DNA of 64,000 bases from Pantoea alhagi (GTDB lineage: Bacteria; Pseudomonadota; Gammaproteobacteria; Enterobacterales; Enterobacteriaceae). The translations under genes were made by a program, and so were the position numbers. The stretch covers positions 1,240,001 through 1,304,000 of the forward strand of contig NZ_CP019706.1 in assembly GCF_002101395.1 (NCBI RefSeq). Reading direction: 5' to 3'. How positions within the stretch are numbered: the stretch's first letter is position 1; the number at the start of each line of letters is the position of its first letter. A model generated the notes under the pieces. The model did no database searches. It was not told the origin of the DNA and was given only the letters and a program-made list of their open reading frames with translations. This document shows positions 1 to 8,492 of the stretch, one piece after another.

Positions 1-135
1 ACCGGTAAGCTGGCTAACGGCGGCGGCAATACGCGTCAGGAGTATTTTATTGAAGGGACGCAGCCCACCGAGTATTCCGTACAAGACGTGGGGACCACGC
101 TAATGGATAACGGCGAAGCACGCGAACTCTTTTAA
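1..135 (+). CDS. mrcA: Penicillin-binding protein 1A, C-terminal end (partial)
   Basis: Only the last 44 codons are present; the gene begins outside the window. The reading frame opens at base 1 and ends with the residues GEARELF before TAA, resembling the GESQELF-type end of enterobacterial PBP1a as remembered. PBP1a is the bifunctional inner-membrane glycosyltransferase/transpeptidase that builds peptidoglycan. No catalytic motif lies in this fragment, so the call rests on the C-terminal match and on position: nudE and igaA follow, as they do in E. coli. A hairpin terminator follows directly. Confidence 0.8.
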   Translation, partial: TGKLANGGGNTRQEYFIEGTQPTEYSVQDVGTTLMDNGEARELF

Positions 136-142
136 CAGCAAG

Positions 143-170
143 CAGGGGCGATTTTCGCCCCTTTTACTTT
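143..170 (+). terminator. Rho-independent terminator after mrcA
   Basis: The stem AGGGGCGA/TCGCCCCT encloses a TTT loop and is followed by CTTTTACTTTT, beginning 8 bases after the mrcA stop. It lies between convergent mrcA and nudE. Confidence 0.85.
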
Positions 171-189
171 TCCGCTACGATCGTCCCGC

Positions 190-756
190 TCAGTAATCAA
201 TTCGCTGCTGCTTTGCCAGCCACTCCCGCACCAGGAACAGCGCGCTAACATTGCGAGCCTCGTTAAAGTCAGGCTCTTCTAACAGCGACATCATGTTTTC
301 CAGCGGCCAGCGGATCACTGGCAGTGGTTCCGGCTCATCTCCTTCCAGCTTTTCAGGATAGAGCCCTTCCGCCACCACAATATTCATTTTGCTGGAAAAG
401 TAAGAGGGAGCCATAGTGAGCTTGCTGAGCGCTTCCATCTGCTGCGCGCCAAAGCCCGCTTCTTCTTTGAGTTCGCGATTAGCCGCCTCGAATACCGTTT
501 CGCCAGGATCAATCAAGCCTTTTGGAAAGCCCAACTCATAGGTTTCCAGCCCGACCACATACTCCTGAATCAACAACAGATGATTATCGATGATTGGCAC
601 GATCATCACCGCTTCGCGCTCTGAAGGACGCATACGTTCATAAACGCGCTGTGCGCCGTTACTGAACACCAGATCTACCGATTCAATGGTAAACAGGCGA
701 GAGTGGGCCACAGGCTCAACGTTTAAAATTTTAGGTTTCTCTAATTTTCTTGGCAT
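190..756 (-). CDS. nudE: ADP compounds hydrolase NudE (Nudix family)
   Basis: NudE hydrolyses ADP-ribose, NADH, Ap3A and related ADP-containing compounds in the cytosol. The 188-residue product carries a Nudix box: a GLIDPGE segment, then the helix containing REL and EEAGFG. The C-terminal stretch DFNEARNVSALFLVREWL is nearly identical to E. coli NudE as remembered. The frame stays open upstream to position 822. The ATG at 756 is preferred because it gives the family length (E. coli 186 aa), its first residues MPRKLEKPKILNVEPVA line up with the E. coli start, and a GGGG stretch sits just upstream. The gene is divergent from igaA, the same arrangement as in E. coli. Confidence 0.95.
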   Translation of the reverse strand: MPRKLEKPKILNVEPVAHSRLFTIESVDLVFSNGAQRVYERMRPSEREAVMIVPIIDNHLLLIQEYVVGLETYELGFPKGLIDPGETVFEAANRELKEEAGFGAQQMEALSKLTMAPSYFSSKMNIVVAEGLYPEKLEGDEPEPLPVIRWPLENMMSLLEEPDFNEARNVSALFLVREWLAKQQRIDY

Positions 757-1163
757 GGGGGCCCCAGATAAAGCGCGGTTGATCATCGCCTGCCTGTCAT
801 TGTCCTGAACAAAAAGCGGCAAAGAGACATTGTGCGACAGGCCTTACGGGAATCCAATCATCAGATGATTTAATTTACTTTTTTATAACAATCGTTTGCA
901 ATGTTCGGGAAAAAACTTTATGACAAAGTCAATAAGTGACAAGGAAATAGGATAATGCCGATATTCACCTTGACACTCGCCAGCTAATATTCCGGCAAGG
1001 AATTCTGTATAGTAGTTCTAATTTTATGATTTTGTGCGCTATTTTAATTATCAGGTTGGTTGCCACCACTGCCCAATCCCGCCAAAATTAGTGAACTCCC
1101 TATAACTTAGCCCGGAGCGAGCAATCACAGTGACGGCAGCAGTTTGGCTGGAATGAGCATAGC
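757..1163. promoter_or_regulatory. Divergent nudE/igaA intergenic region
   Basis: About 400 bases, AT-rich, with no convincing open frame on either strand beyond the upstream extension of nudE. It must hold the nudE promoter (leftward) and the igaA promoter (rightward). A TTGACA hexamer at 970-975 and a TATAGT-like element near 1008 are present, but their spacing is too long to pair them as one sigma-70 promoter. No promoter is therefore assigned. Confidence 0.4.
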
Positions 1164-3302
1164 ATGAGCACAATTATCATTATTCTGGGTGTAATGCTTA
1201 CCTGCTCAATTATTGCAGGTATCTGTTTTTGGTACGCTATGCGGCATCGTCCGCCGTTGGCGAAACCGCTGCCGTTTATTAATCCGCCCCATCGTCTTCT
1301 GACGGGTGAAGAGCGCGATGCCGTAGAGCGCTATCTTGATATGCTGGCAAAAAAGCAGCGCGTTATTCAGCCGGGCGGCGCCAGCGCCGCGCCGGAAATG
1401 CTGACGCTTAGCTCGCAGAGCAACAAAGTTTATCCTGTTACCCGCGCCATCACCCGCTATGGACTTTCCACCGACGATCCGCAGAAATGGCGTTACTATC
1501 TTGACGCGCTTGAGGTGCATCTTCCTCCGCTGTGGGAACAGTATATCGCCGAAGAAAACTTCGTGGAGTTAATCAAAACCCACTCTATTCCGCTGGTGAT
1601 CTCCCTTAACGGTCACTCGCTGGTGAACTATGCCGGTGAGCAAAGCATGCTGCCAACGGCGGTGCATCCCAGCGCTACTAATGCCTCGATCCGGCAAGAG
1701 CAGAGCGAAAACGTTGAGTTGCTTCAGGTACGTAAAGAGACGCCGGAAGAGCATTGCCTGTCACGCAGCGACGGCACCCGCGAAGCTGCGGTGATCTGCT
1801 GCGGCCTGCTGCTGTTTTTTATTAGCCTGTTAACTCCGCTGCTTCTTATGCCGTGGCTGGTCAGCGCCAGCATGGTGATGATTCTGGTTAGCCTGTGGTT
1901 TATGTATCGTCGTCCCAGCGAAAAGGATTTGCGTGAAATTCATTGCCTGCGCGGCGCGCCGAAACGCTGGGGGCTGTTTAGCGAATCCAATCAGGGACAG
2001 GTCAACAACATCTCGCTTGGGATTATCGATCTGGTTTATCCGCCGCACTGGCAGCCTTATGTTACTCACGATCTTGGCCAGACCACCGAGGTGGATATCT
2101 ATCTGAACCGTCAGGTGGTACGCCAGGGGCGTTTTCTGTCGCTACAGGATGAGGTGCGCAACTTCCCTATCCAGCGCTGGAAGAAAAATATGGTGCTGGC
2201 CTGTGGCTCTCTGTTGGTGCTGGCCTTACTGATTAGCTGGGTGCCTCTGGCGATGCCGCTAAAGCTCAGCATGGCGTGGCTGACCGGCTCTGAACGCATT
2301 GAAGTTAACTCGGTGGCCGCGCTGGAGCAGGCAACGCTGCATGTGGGCGACAGCCTGAAAGTCAGCGGCACCGGGATGTGTTCCGTGCCTGCCAGCTATC
2401 AGAGCAACCGCAGTTACGCTTTTATGCCGTTCGACTGTTCAGCCATTTACTGGAATATGGCGACGCCCCTGCCGCTGCCGCAGTCGGAAATCATTGATAA
2501 AGCGTCTGCGCTGTTGAATTTGACCAATCAGCAGCTGCATCCGCAAAATAATATCGATAGCAAGCTTAACCCGCAGCTTGCTACGGCGATTGAAAAGTCA
2601 GGCATGATCCTGCTGGATGATTTTTCTGATCTGGTGCTGAAAACCCAGGAGTTATGCAGCCAGCAGCAGGACTGCGTACGACTGAAAAACGCCCTGGTTA
2701 ACCTCGGTAACGCAAAGGACTGGGATACGCTGGTCAGCCGCGCCGCCTCAGGTTCGTTAGATGGCATGAACGTGCTGTTGCGTCCGGTCAGCGCTGAGGC
2801 GCTGGAAAATCTGGTGAATACCGCGACTTCAACCTTTTTTTATCGTGAAACCCATCGCGCCGCCGAGGCGCTCAATAGCCCTCCGCCTGGCGGATTTCTG
2901 ATTGTCAGCGATGAGGGACGTCAGCTGGTTAGCCATCCTCAACCCACCGTTTCGCTGTTTGACTTCAACGCGCCGGATCAGTGGGACGAACTCCAGCGCC
3001 TGGCTGGCATGCTGCTGCATACGCCTTTCAGTGCCGCCGGGATCATCACCAGTATCCATACGGATGCCAACGGCACCCAGCATATCGCCCTGCACAGCGA
3101 GCCGGATATGCTGACGCTGTGGCGCTATCTGTGCACTTCGCTGCTGCTGGTTATTCTTAGCCTGAGCGTAGTGGTTAACGGTCTGCTGGCGCTGAATCGC
3201 ATCCACCGCAACCGCAAACGCATCGTGGAAATTCAGCAATATTACGATAAGTGCTTTAACCATACGCTGTCGCCGATGCCGGATATGCGCCCGCTGTTCT
3301 GA
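1164..3302 (+). CDS. igaA: Intracellular growth attenuator protein IgaA (YrfF)
   Basis: IgaA is an inner-membrane protein that restrains the Rcs phosphorelay by contacting RcsD, preventing runaway capsule and stress signalling. The 712-residue length matches the family (E. coli YrfF 711). Membrane segments are visible at about residues 3-24, 210-250 (two hydrophobic stretches), 345-365 and 655-675. Strongly conserved blocks include GLIDLVYPPHWQPY-type, RRWGLF-type, DDFSDLVLKTQELC and NVLLRPVSAEALENLV. It begins a same-strand run with yrfG, hslR and hslO. The start codon is ATG with no strong Shine-Dalgarno, but the N-terminus aligns with E. coli. Confidence 0.96.
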   Translation: MSTIIIILGVMLTCSIIAGICFWYAMRHRPPLAKPLPFINPPHRLLTGEERDAVERYLDMLAKKQRVIQPGGASAAPEMLTLSSQSNKVYPVTRAITRYGLSTDDPQKWRYYLDALEVHLPPLWEQYIAEENFVELIKTHSIPLVISLNGHSLVNYAGEQSMLPTAVHPSATNASIRQEQSENVELLQVRKETPEEHCLSRSDGTREAAVICCGLLLFFISLLTPLLLMPWLVSASMVMILVSLWFMYRRPSEKDLREIHCLRGAPKRWGLFSESNQGQVNNISLGIIDLVYPPHWQPYVTHDLGQTTEVDIYLNRQVVRQGRFLSLQDEVRNFPIQRWKKNMVLACGSLLVLALLISWVPLAMPLKLSMAWLTGSERIEVNSVAALEQATLHVGDSLKVSGTGMCSVPASYQSNRSYAFMPFDCSAIYWNMATPLPLPQSEIIDKASALLNLTNQQLHPQNNIDSKLNPQLATAIEKSGMILLDDFSDLVLKTQELCSQQQDCVRLKNALVNLGNAKDWDTLVSRAASGSLDGMNVLLRPVSAEALENLVNTATSTFFYRETHRAAEALNSPPPGGFLIVSDEGRQLVSHPQPTVSLFDFNAPDQWDELQRLAGMLLHTPFSAAGIITSIHTDANGTQHIALHSEPDMLTLWRYLCTSLLLVILSLSVVVNGLLALNRIHRNRKRIVEIQQYYDKCFNHTLSPMPDMRPLF

Positions 3303-3351
3303 GCCACTTTCAACTGTGCTACCCTGTCGCCGTTCTTTTTGGGAGGGTGGC

Positions 3352-4023
3352 ATGGCAATCAACATTAACTGGCGCGATATTGATACCGTGCTGCTGGATA
3401 TGGACGGTACGCTGCTCGATCTGGCGTTTGACAGCTATTTCTGGCTGACGCTGGTGCCTGAGAGCATCAGTCAACAGCGCGGCATCTCGCTGGAGGAAGC
3501 CAGCCAGTTAATCATGGCGAAGTATCAGGCGGTTCAGCATACGCTAAACTGGTATTGTCTGGATTACTGGAGCCGTGAACTGGATTTGGATATCCGTACC
3601 ATGACCTGGGAAATGCGCAGCCGGGCGCGTTTACGCGATGATACCCTTCCCTTGCTGCAGGCGTTACGCGCCAGCGGCAAGCGCACCATTCTGCTTACCA
3701 ACGCGCACCCCTGGAATCTGGAAGTAAAGCTAAAGCAAACTGGCCTTGGGCAGCACCTTGATTTATTACTTTCGACCCATACATTTGGCTTTCCGAAAGA
3801 AGATCAGCGCCTGTGGCAGGCCGTGCAGCAGCATACCGGTTTTGAAAACCAGCGAACGCTGTTTATTGATGACAGCGAGCCGGTGCTGGATGCGGCAAAG
3901 CGCTGGGGAATTGCCTGGTGTCTTGGCGTCAGCAACCCCGACTCCGGTATGCCGACCAAAACCTTCGCCCACCATCAGAGCGTGAGCGATTACCGAACGC
4001 TTCTCGGCGCGCTGGCGCTGTAG
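3352..4023 (+). CDS. yrfG: GMP/IMP nucleotidase YrfG (HAD superfamily)
   Basis: A HAD-like phosphatase that dephosphorylates purine nucleoside monophosphates (GMP, IMP). HAD motif I is DMDGT at residues 16-20. Motif II is in LLTNAHP, and the KED and FIDDSEPVLDAA segments supply motifs III and IV. The upstream in-frame codon at 3316 was rejected: the ATG at 3352 has a GGGAGG Shine-Dalgarno, gives 223 aa (E. coli 222), and its start MAININW parallels E. coli MHINIAW. It lies 49 bases after igaA and 25 before hslR, in the same order as in E. coli. Confidence 0.94.
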   Translation: MAININWRDIDTVLLDMDGTLLDLAFDSYFWLTLVPESISQQRGISLEEASQLIMAKYQAVQHTLNWYCLDYWSRELDLDIRTMTWEMRSRARLRDDTLPLLQALRASGKRTILLTNAHPWNLEVKLKQTGLGQHLDLLLSTHTFGFPKEDQRLWQAVQQHTGFENQRTLFIDDSEPVLDAAKRWGIAWCLGVSNPDSGMPTKTFAHHQSVSDYRTLLGALAL

Positions 4024-4048
4024 GCGCGGTAAACCGACGGGAGCAGTG

Positions 4049-4450
4049 ATGAAAGAGAAAACCGCAGAAGGCGTCCGACTCGACAAGTGGCTGTGGGCCG
4101 CGCGCTTTTATAAAACCCGCGCGCTGGCGCGTGAAATGATCGAAGGCGGAAAGGTTCACTATAACGGCCAGCGCAGCAAACCCAGCAAACTGGTTGAGCT
4201 GAATGCCGAAGTGAAATTACGTCAGGGCAATGATGAGCGCACGGTGGTCATCTGTGCCGTTACCGATCAGCGTCGCCCCGCCGCTGAAGCACAGCTGCTG
4301 TATAGCGAAACGGCAGAAAGCGTGGAAAAGCGCGAAAAGATGGCGCAGGCGCGCAAGCTGAATGCGCTGACTATGCCGCATCCGGATCGACGGCCTGATA
4401 AAAAAGAGCGCCGCGACCTGATCAAATTCAAATTTTCTGGCGACGAATAA
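4049..4450 (+). CDS. hslR: Ribosome-associated heat shock protein Hsp15
   Basis: Hsp15 binds free 50S subunits carrying stalled nascent chains and helps recycle them. The 133-residue protein has an S4 RNA-binding domain at the N-terminus (RLDKWLWAARFYKTR through KVHYNGQRSKPSK). A basic C-terminal tail is rich in K and R (HPDRRPDKKERRD), as in E. coli. The preceding GTG at 4046 is in frame; the ATG at 4049 is preferred because it matches the family start MKEK and is well spaced from CGGGAG. It is 26 bases upstream of hslO, so co-transcription is likely. Confidence 0.95.
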   Translation: MKEKTAEGVRLDKWLWAARFYKTRALAREMIEGGKVHYNGQRSKPSKLVELNAEVKLRQGNDERTVVICAVTDQRRPAAEAQLLYSETAESVEKREKMAQARKLNALTMPHPDRRPDKKERRDLIKFKFSGDE

Positions 4451-4476
4451 CGCGCCGCCAATACGAGAGAAAAACT

Positions 4477-5355
4477 ATGGCTCATCAAGACCAAATGCAT
4501 CGTTACCTGTTCGAAAACCACGCGGTCCGTGGCGAACTGGTTAATCTGTCCGCGACATGGCGCGAGATTGTCGCTGGCCACGATTACCCGCAGCCGGTAC
4601 AACAGCTGCTGGGCGAACTGCTGGTGGCAACCAGTCTGCTTACCGCCACGCTGAAGTTTGAAGGCGATATTACCGTGCAGCTCCAGGGCGACGGCGCGTT
4701 AACTCTGGCGGTGATTAACGGTAATAACCGTCAGGAAATGCGCGGTGTTGCGCGCGTTCAGGGTGAGATCGCCCCTGGCAGCTCGCTGAAAGAGATGGTG
4801 GGCAACGGCTATCTGGTGATCACCATTTCGCCGGAAAAAGGCGAACGCTATCAGGGCGTCGTTGGGCTGGAAGGCGATACGCTGGCAGCCTGCCTGGAAG
4901 ATTACTTTATGCGTTCTGAGCAGCTGCCGACGCGTCTGTTTATCCGTACCGGCGAACATGAAGGCCAGGCGGGCGCTGCGGGTATTTTGTTGCAGGTGTT
5001 GCCGGCGCAGGATACTGATAAAGAAGATTTCAACCATCTGGCCACGTTGACGGAAACCATCAAAACCGAAGAGCTGATCGGCCTGCCGGCGAATGAGGTG
5101 CTGTGGCGTCTCTATAACCAGGAAGAGGTGACCATCTATGAACCACAGAACGTCAGCTTCAAATGTACCTGTTCGCGCGAGCGCTGCGGTGAAGTGCTGA
5201 AAACGCTGCCTCAGGAAGAAGTGGATCAAATCCTGCAGGAAGATGGCCAAATCGATATGCACTGTGACTATTGCGGCAGCCACTATATTTATGATGCGGT
5301 AGATATTGCGGCAATTCGTAATGACTCCGGTAGCGGCAGCGATCAGATTCATTAA
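4477..5355 (+). CDS. hslO: Redox-regulated holdase chaperone Hsp33
   Basis: Hsp33 is a cytosolic chaperone activated by oxidation plus unfolding; zinc release from its C-terminal cysteine centre switches it on. The protein is 292 residues, identical in length to E. coli. The four zinc-ligand cysteines are present as C230-T-C232 and C263-D-Y-C266. The N-terminal substrate-binding domain begins with DQMHRYLFENHAVRGELV. It is the last gene of the igaA-yrfG-hslR-hslO run and is followed by a hairpin terminator. Confidence 0.97.
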   Translation: MAHQDQMHRYLFENHAVRGELVNLSATWREIVAGHDYPQPVQQLLGELLVATSLLTATLKFEGDITVQLQGDGALTLAVINGNNRQEMRGVARVQGEIAPGSSLKEMVGNGYLVITISPEKGERYQGVVGLEGDTLAACLEDYFMRSEQLPTRLFIRTGEHEGQAGAAGILLQVLPAQDTDKEDFNHLATLTETIKTEELIGLPANEVLWRLYNQEEVTIYEPQNVSFKCTCSRERCGEVLKTLPQEEVDQILQEDGQIDMHCDYCGSHYIYDAVDIAAIRNDSGSGSDQIH

Positions 5356-5373
5356 GATATCCGGCAAATTTAT

Positions 5374-5402
5374 AAAGGCGACGCAGGTCGCCTTTATTTT
5401 GT
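5374..5402 (+). terminator. Rho-independent terminator after hslO
   Basis: The stem AAAGGCGAC/GTCGCCTTT with loop GCAG is followed by ATTTTGTG, starting 18 bases after the hslO stop. Confidence 0.85.
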
Positions 5403-5492
5403 GTTAAAGTCCATTCGTCACCTTCCCTTCTTATTGACTCGCCTTACTGATTAACTCCACTGCGCCAGGTAGGCGTTAATGATGAAAAACTA

Positions 5493-5609
5493 CTAGCGGC
5501 GGCGCATATAGGGAGGATCAATCTTTCTTTTACGGTTCAGTCTCCAGTGTAGAATAAAGGCGGCGATTGCCAATACAATGAGGAATACAATAACTATTAA
5601 TTTAATCAT
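5493..5609 (-). CDS. Putative 38-residue single-pass membrane protein
   Basis: A short reading frame found by eye. It encodes an N-terminal hydrophobic stretch (about residues 3-20, IVIVFLIVLAIAAFI) followed by a basic tail with HWRLNRKRK and ending PPYMRRR. That is the classic pattern of a one-span inner-membrane peptide with a positive cytoplasmic tail. An ACAGG sits 6 bases upstream of the ATG. It lies in the interval occupied by yhgE in E. coli. Function is unknown and I do not recognise the family. The composition and Shine-Dalgarno favour a real gene, but the size keeps confidence moderate. Confidence 0.55.
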   Translation of the reverse strand: MIKLIVIVFLIVLAIAAFILHWRLNRKRKIDPPYMRRR

Positions 5610-5815
5610 TATAACCTGTTTCTTTAAGAGTTTATTGAAAGGTTTTAAATAGCATTAAAACGCCTGAGTTGGAATTAACCTTTATTTAATCACAATCAAA
5701 AATTATGACATCACTCTGGTGTTTATTCACCAGCTCACTTTCTGGCAAAAGAGAGAGGGTGCGGCAACGCGCGCTGAAGCCTCCTGTCTGAGAATATTTT
5801 TGTTGTTAACAGTAA

Positions 5816-5961
5816 ACGTTAGCCTTCCCACTTAGTGCCAGTTTTATCGCCGAGCAAATCGATGGTGGCCTGAAAGAAGATTACCGCATGAAATTTAATC
5901 TGATTAATTTGTAGAGCAGCAAAAACTTAAGGATGCTTATCTCAACGATTTTGAGGATTAA
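5816..5961 (+). pseudogene. Decayed coding fragment of unknown family
   Basis: Two adjoining open stretches in different frames read like protein but have no start. The first encodes about 30 residues containing AFPLSASFIAEQIDGGLKED and ends at TAG. Immediately after, in another frame, comes EQQKLKDAYLNDFED before TAA. The simplest explanation is one C-terminal coding region broken by an indel. I do not recognise the parent protein. Chance cannot be excluded at this length. Confidence 0.3.
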
Positions 5962-6010
5962 GCCTTATGACGAAGAGCAGAAACAGCATCAATAGCCCCT
6001 GCCAAATAGA

Positions 6011-6226
6011 TCACCAATCCTCGGGGCTTTCATCATAAATTTTACGCACAGCAAATTTAAAGATGTAGTAACCCATAACAAGCCCCAACAGGGAAAAGAC
6101 AGAAAACAAATATCGGTATTCGCTGTATGAGAAAAACAGAAACCAGCCCGCATAAAGCAGGGCCAAACCACATATGCCTATGCCCTGCACTAAGCGAGAT
6201 GAAATAACAAGCAGTAATTTTTTCAT
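6011..6226 (-). CDS. Putative 71-residue membrane protein
   Basis: The product begins MKKLLLVISSRL, has two hydrophobic segments (about residues 14-33 and 39-58) and ends with a charged tail YDESPEDW, suggesting a two-span inner-membrane protein. A weak GAGAAAG precedes the ATG. Two other leftward frames overlap this interval; this one is preferred for its MKK start and clean hydrophobic pattern. No family is recognised. It sits in the AT-rich interval between hslO and pckA, where E. coli has yhgE. Confidence 0.5.
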   Translation of the reverse strand: MKKLLLVISSRLVQGIGICGLALLYAGWFLFFSYSEYRYLFSVFSLLGLVMGYYIFKFAVRKIYDESPEDW

Positions 6227-6466
6227 ATTTTAACTTTCTCAAAAAAATAGCAGCAGGTTTGGTGAAATTTTTCTCCGTCAGTAAACCATAACTGTGCAGC
6301 GTCATTTAAAGCAAAGATTCCAGATTTTTTCACAGCATTCGTAAACCGGCTCAAAATAGTACAATTAACTAATATTAGTGATGCAGGCTGATATAAGCGC
6401 ATCACTTACATTTGCTCAAATTTGTTAAGCTCATCAGTAAAACGGGTAGTCTGGCTCGCGTTTTTC

Positions 6467-6571
6467 ATTAACAAACTTCAACGGCGCGGCCAGCAGAGTC
6501 TTAGCCAGGCGGATCGGTTGGAGATTGCGCTTAACGCAGCGGACAAACGCCGCTTTTCGCTGGAAAAATAA
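6467..6571 (+). pseudogene. Fragment resembling RNA 2'-phosphotransferase KptA
   Basis: An open stretch of 34 codons lacking a start reads INKLQRRGQ, then a helix ending ALNAADKRRFSLEK and a stop. KptA/Tpt1 proteins carry near their N-terminus a segment of the form 'D-LI---RRG...I---V--(S/A)DK-RF-LS', which this resembles. The rest of KptA (the NAD-binding and catalytic arginine region) is absent and a stop follows directly. It is read as a relic of an eroded gene upstream of pckA. The match is from memory, so confidence is modest. Confidence 0.35.
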
Positions 6572-6805
6572 AATGATGTTTCATAATCCTTCGGCAATAG
6601 TCATAACTTTTTATCAGATTTTGACGAATTTCTATAAAAAAACGTTTCGTCTCTCATTTCTGTCACTCTCTCCTTCCGCTGCTTGTTCACAGTAGTAGAC
6701 TGCCGCAATTGTAAAGCAACGTGAATCGCTTCTCGCTGCTTTACGGCAAGTGGCAGCAAGTCACCCAACATTTGTTGCAGTACAAACCGATAAAGGAACA
6801 GTAAT

Positions 6806-8425
6806 ATGCGCCCTAATGGCCTGACGCCACAGGACCTCGTCGCTTATGGCATCACTGATACGGTTGAAGTCATCCATAATCCCGATTATGAAACTTTATT
6901 TAAGGAAGAAACCCTGCCCGGCCTCACCGGTTATGAGCGCGGCACGCTAACGCAGTCCGGGGCGATCGCCGTGGACACCGGCATTTTTACCGGCCGCTCG
7001 CCGAAAGATAAATATATTGTGCGTGACGACACGACGCGCGATTCCTTGTGGTGGAACGACCAGGGCAAAGGCAAAAATGATAATCAGCCTTTGTCGCAGG
7101 AAACCTGGCAAGCGCTAAAGCGTTGTGTAACACAGCAGCTTTCCGGTAAACGCCTGTTTGTGGTTGACGCCTGGTGCGGTGCCAATCCTGATACCCGCCT
7201 GAGCGTGCGCTTTATTACCGAAGTCGCCTGGCAGGCACACTTCGTCAAAAACATGTTTATTCGCCCTGATGAAGCCAGCCTGGCCAGCTTCACGCCTGAT
7301 TTTATCGTGATGAACGGCGCAAAATGCACCAACCCCAACTGGCAGCAACAGGGCCTGCATTCAGAAAACTTTGTCGCCTTTAATCTCACCGAAAAGATGC
7401 AGCTCATCGGCGGTACCTGGTACGGCGGCGAGATGAAGAAAGGCCTGTTTGCAGTGATGAATTATCTGCTGCCGCTGAAAGGCGTGGCCTCGATGCACTG
7501 CTCGGCTAACGTTGGCGAGCAGGGTGACGTCGCAGTGTTCTTTGGCCTTTCCGGCACCGGGAAAACCACCCTGTCCACCGATCCGAAACGTCAGTTGATT
7601 GGCGATGATGAGCATGGCTGGGATGATGACGGCGTGTTTAACTTCGAAGGCGGCTGCTACGCAAAAACCATTAAGCTGTCAGAGCAGGCGGAGCCGGAGA
7701 TTTATCATGCCATCCGTCGCGATGCGCTGCTGGAAAACGTGGTGGTACGCAGCGATGGGTCTGTCGATTTTGATGACGCCAGCAAAACGGAGAATACGCG
7801 CGTCTCCTATCCGATTTACCATATCGATAATATCGTTAAGCCGGTATCGAAAGCGGGTCATGCGAAAAAGGTTATTTTCCTGACCGCCGATGCGTTTGGC
7901 GTACTGCCGCCGGTTTCGCGCCTCTCTTCCGATCAAACGCAGTATCACTTCCTGTCAGGCTTTACCGCCAAGCTGGCGGGCACTGAGCGCGGTATTACCG
8001 AGCCAACACCAACCTTTTCCGCCTGCTTTGGCGCGGCGTTTTTAACGCTGCATCCAACAAAATATGCCGAAGTGCTGGTGAAGCGTATGCAGGATGCGGG
8101 CGCGGAAGCCTGGCTGGTCAATACCGGCTGGAACGGCACCGGGAAGCGTATCTCACTGAAGGATACGCGAGCGATTATCAACGCGATTCTTAGTGGCGAG
8201 CTGGCACAGACGGAGACGCAGACGCTGCCTGTATTCAATCTACAGATGCCGGTCGCTGTGCCAGGCATCGATCCGCATATTCTCGATCCGCGCAATACCT
8301 GGCAAGATCCGGCGCAGTGGGAAAGTCGCGCGCTGGATTTGGCGCAGCGCTTTATCACTAATTTTGAGAAGTATACCGATACGCCTGCAGGCGCCGCGCT
8401 GGTGTCAGCCGGACCGCAAATTTAA
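6806..8425 (+). CDS. pckA: Phosphoenolpyruvate carboxykinase (ATP)
   Basis: Catalyses oxaloacetate + ATP to phosphoenolpyruvate + CO2 + ADP, the committed step of gluconeogenesis. The 539-residue protein (E. coli 540) has the P-loop GLSGTGKT at residues 247-254, the metal/substrate segment IGDDEHGW, the GRSPKDKY block near residue 63 and the ENTRVSYPI block. A TAAAGGAACAG Shine-Dalgarno precedes the ATG. It is convergent with envZ across a bidirectional terminator. In E. coli the gene is cAMP-CRP activated; I did not find a clear CRP site here. Confidence 0.98.
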   Translation: MRPNGLTPQDLVAYGITDTVEVIHNPDYETLFKEETLPGLTGYERGTLTQSGAIAVDTGIFTGRSPKDKYIVRDDTTRDSLWWNDQGKGKNDNQPLSQETWQALKRCVTQQLSGKRLFVVDAWCGANPDTRLSVRFITEVAWQAHFVKNMFIRPDEASLASFTPDFIVMNGAKCTNPNWQQQGLHSENFVAFNLTEKMQLIGGTWYGGEMKKGLFAVMNYLLPLKGVASMHCSANVGEQGDVAVFFGLSGTGKTTLSTDPKRQLIGDDEHGWDDDGVFNFEGGCYAKTIKLSEQAEPEIYHAIRRDALLENVVVRSDGSVDFDDASKTENTRVSYPIYHIDNIVKPVSKAGHAKKVIFLTADAFGVLPPVSRLSSDQTQYHFLSGFTAKLAGTERGITEPTPTFSACFGAAFLTLHPTKYAEVLVKRMQDAGAEAWLVNTGWNGTGKRISLKDTRAIINAILSGELAQTETQTLPVFNLQMPVAVPGIDPHILDPRNTWQDPAQWESRALDLAQRFITNFEKYTDTPAGAALVSAGPQI

Positions 8426-8441
8426 TCCTGTCGCAGTAAAG

Positions 8442-8475
8442 AAAACCCCCGCCGTTTGGCGGGGGGTTTTATTTT
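8442..8475. terminator. Bidirectional terminator between pckA and envZ
   Basis: A GC-rich stem (CCCCCGCC/GGCGGGGG, loop GTTT) is flanked by AAAA on the left and TTTTATTTT on the right. Both the rightward pckA transcript and the leftward ompR-envZ transcript therefore gain a U-rich tail. Confidence 0.9.
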
Positions 8476-8492
8476 CTGACGCAGGCGTTCAG

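Noticed and set aside
970..1013. TTGACA and TATAGT elements upstream of igaA as one promoter
   Set aside because: Spacing between the hexamers is about 32 bases, too long for a sigma-70 promoter.
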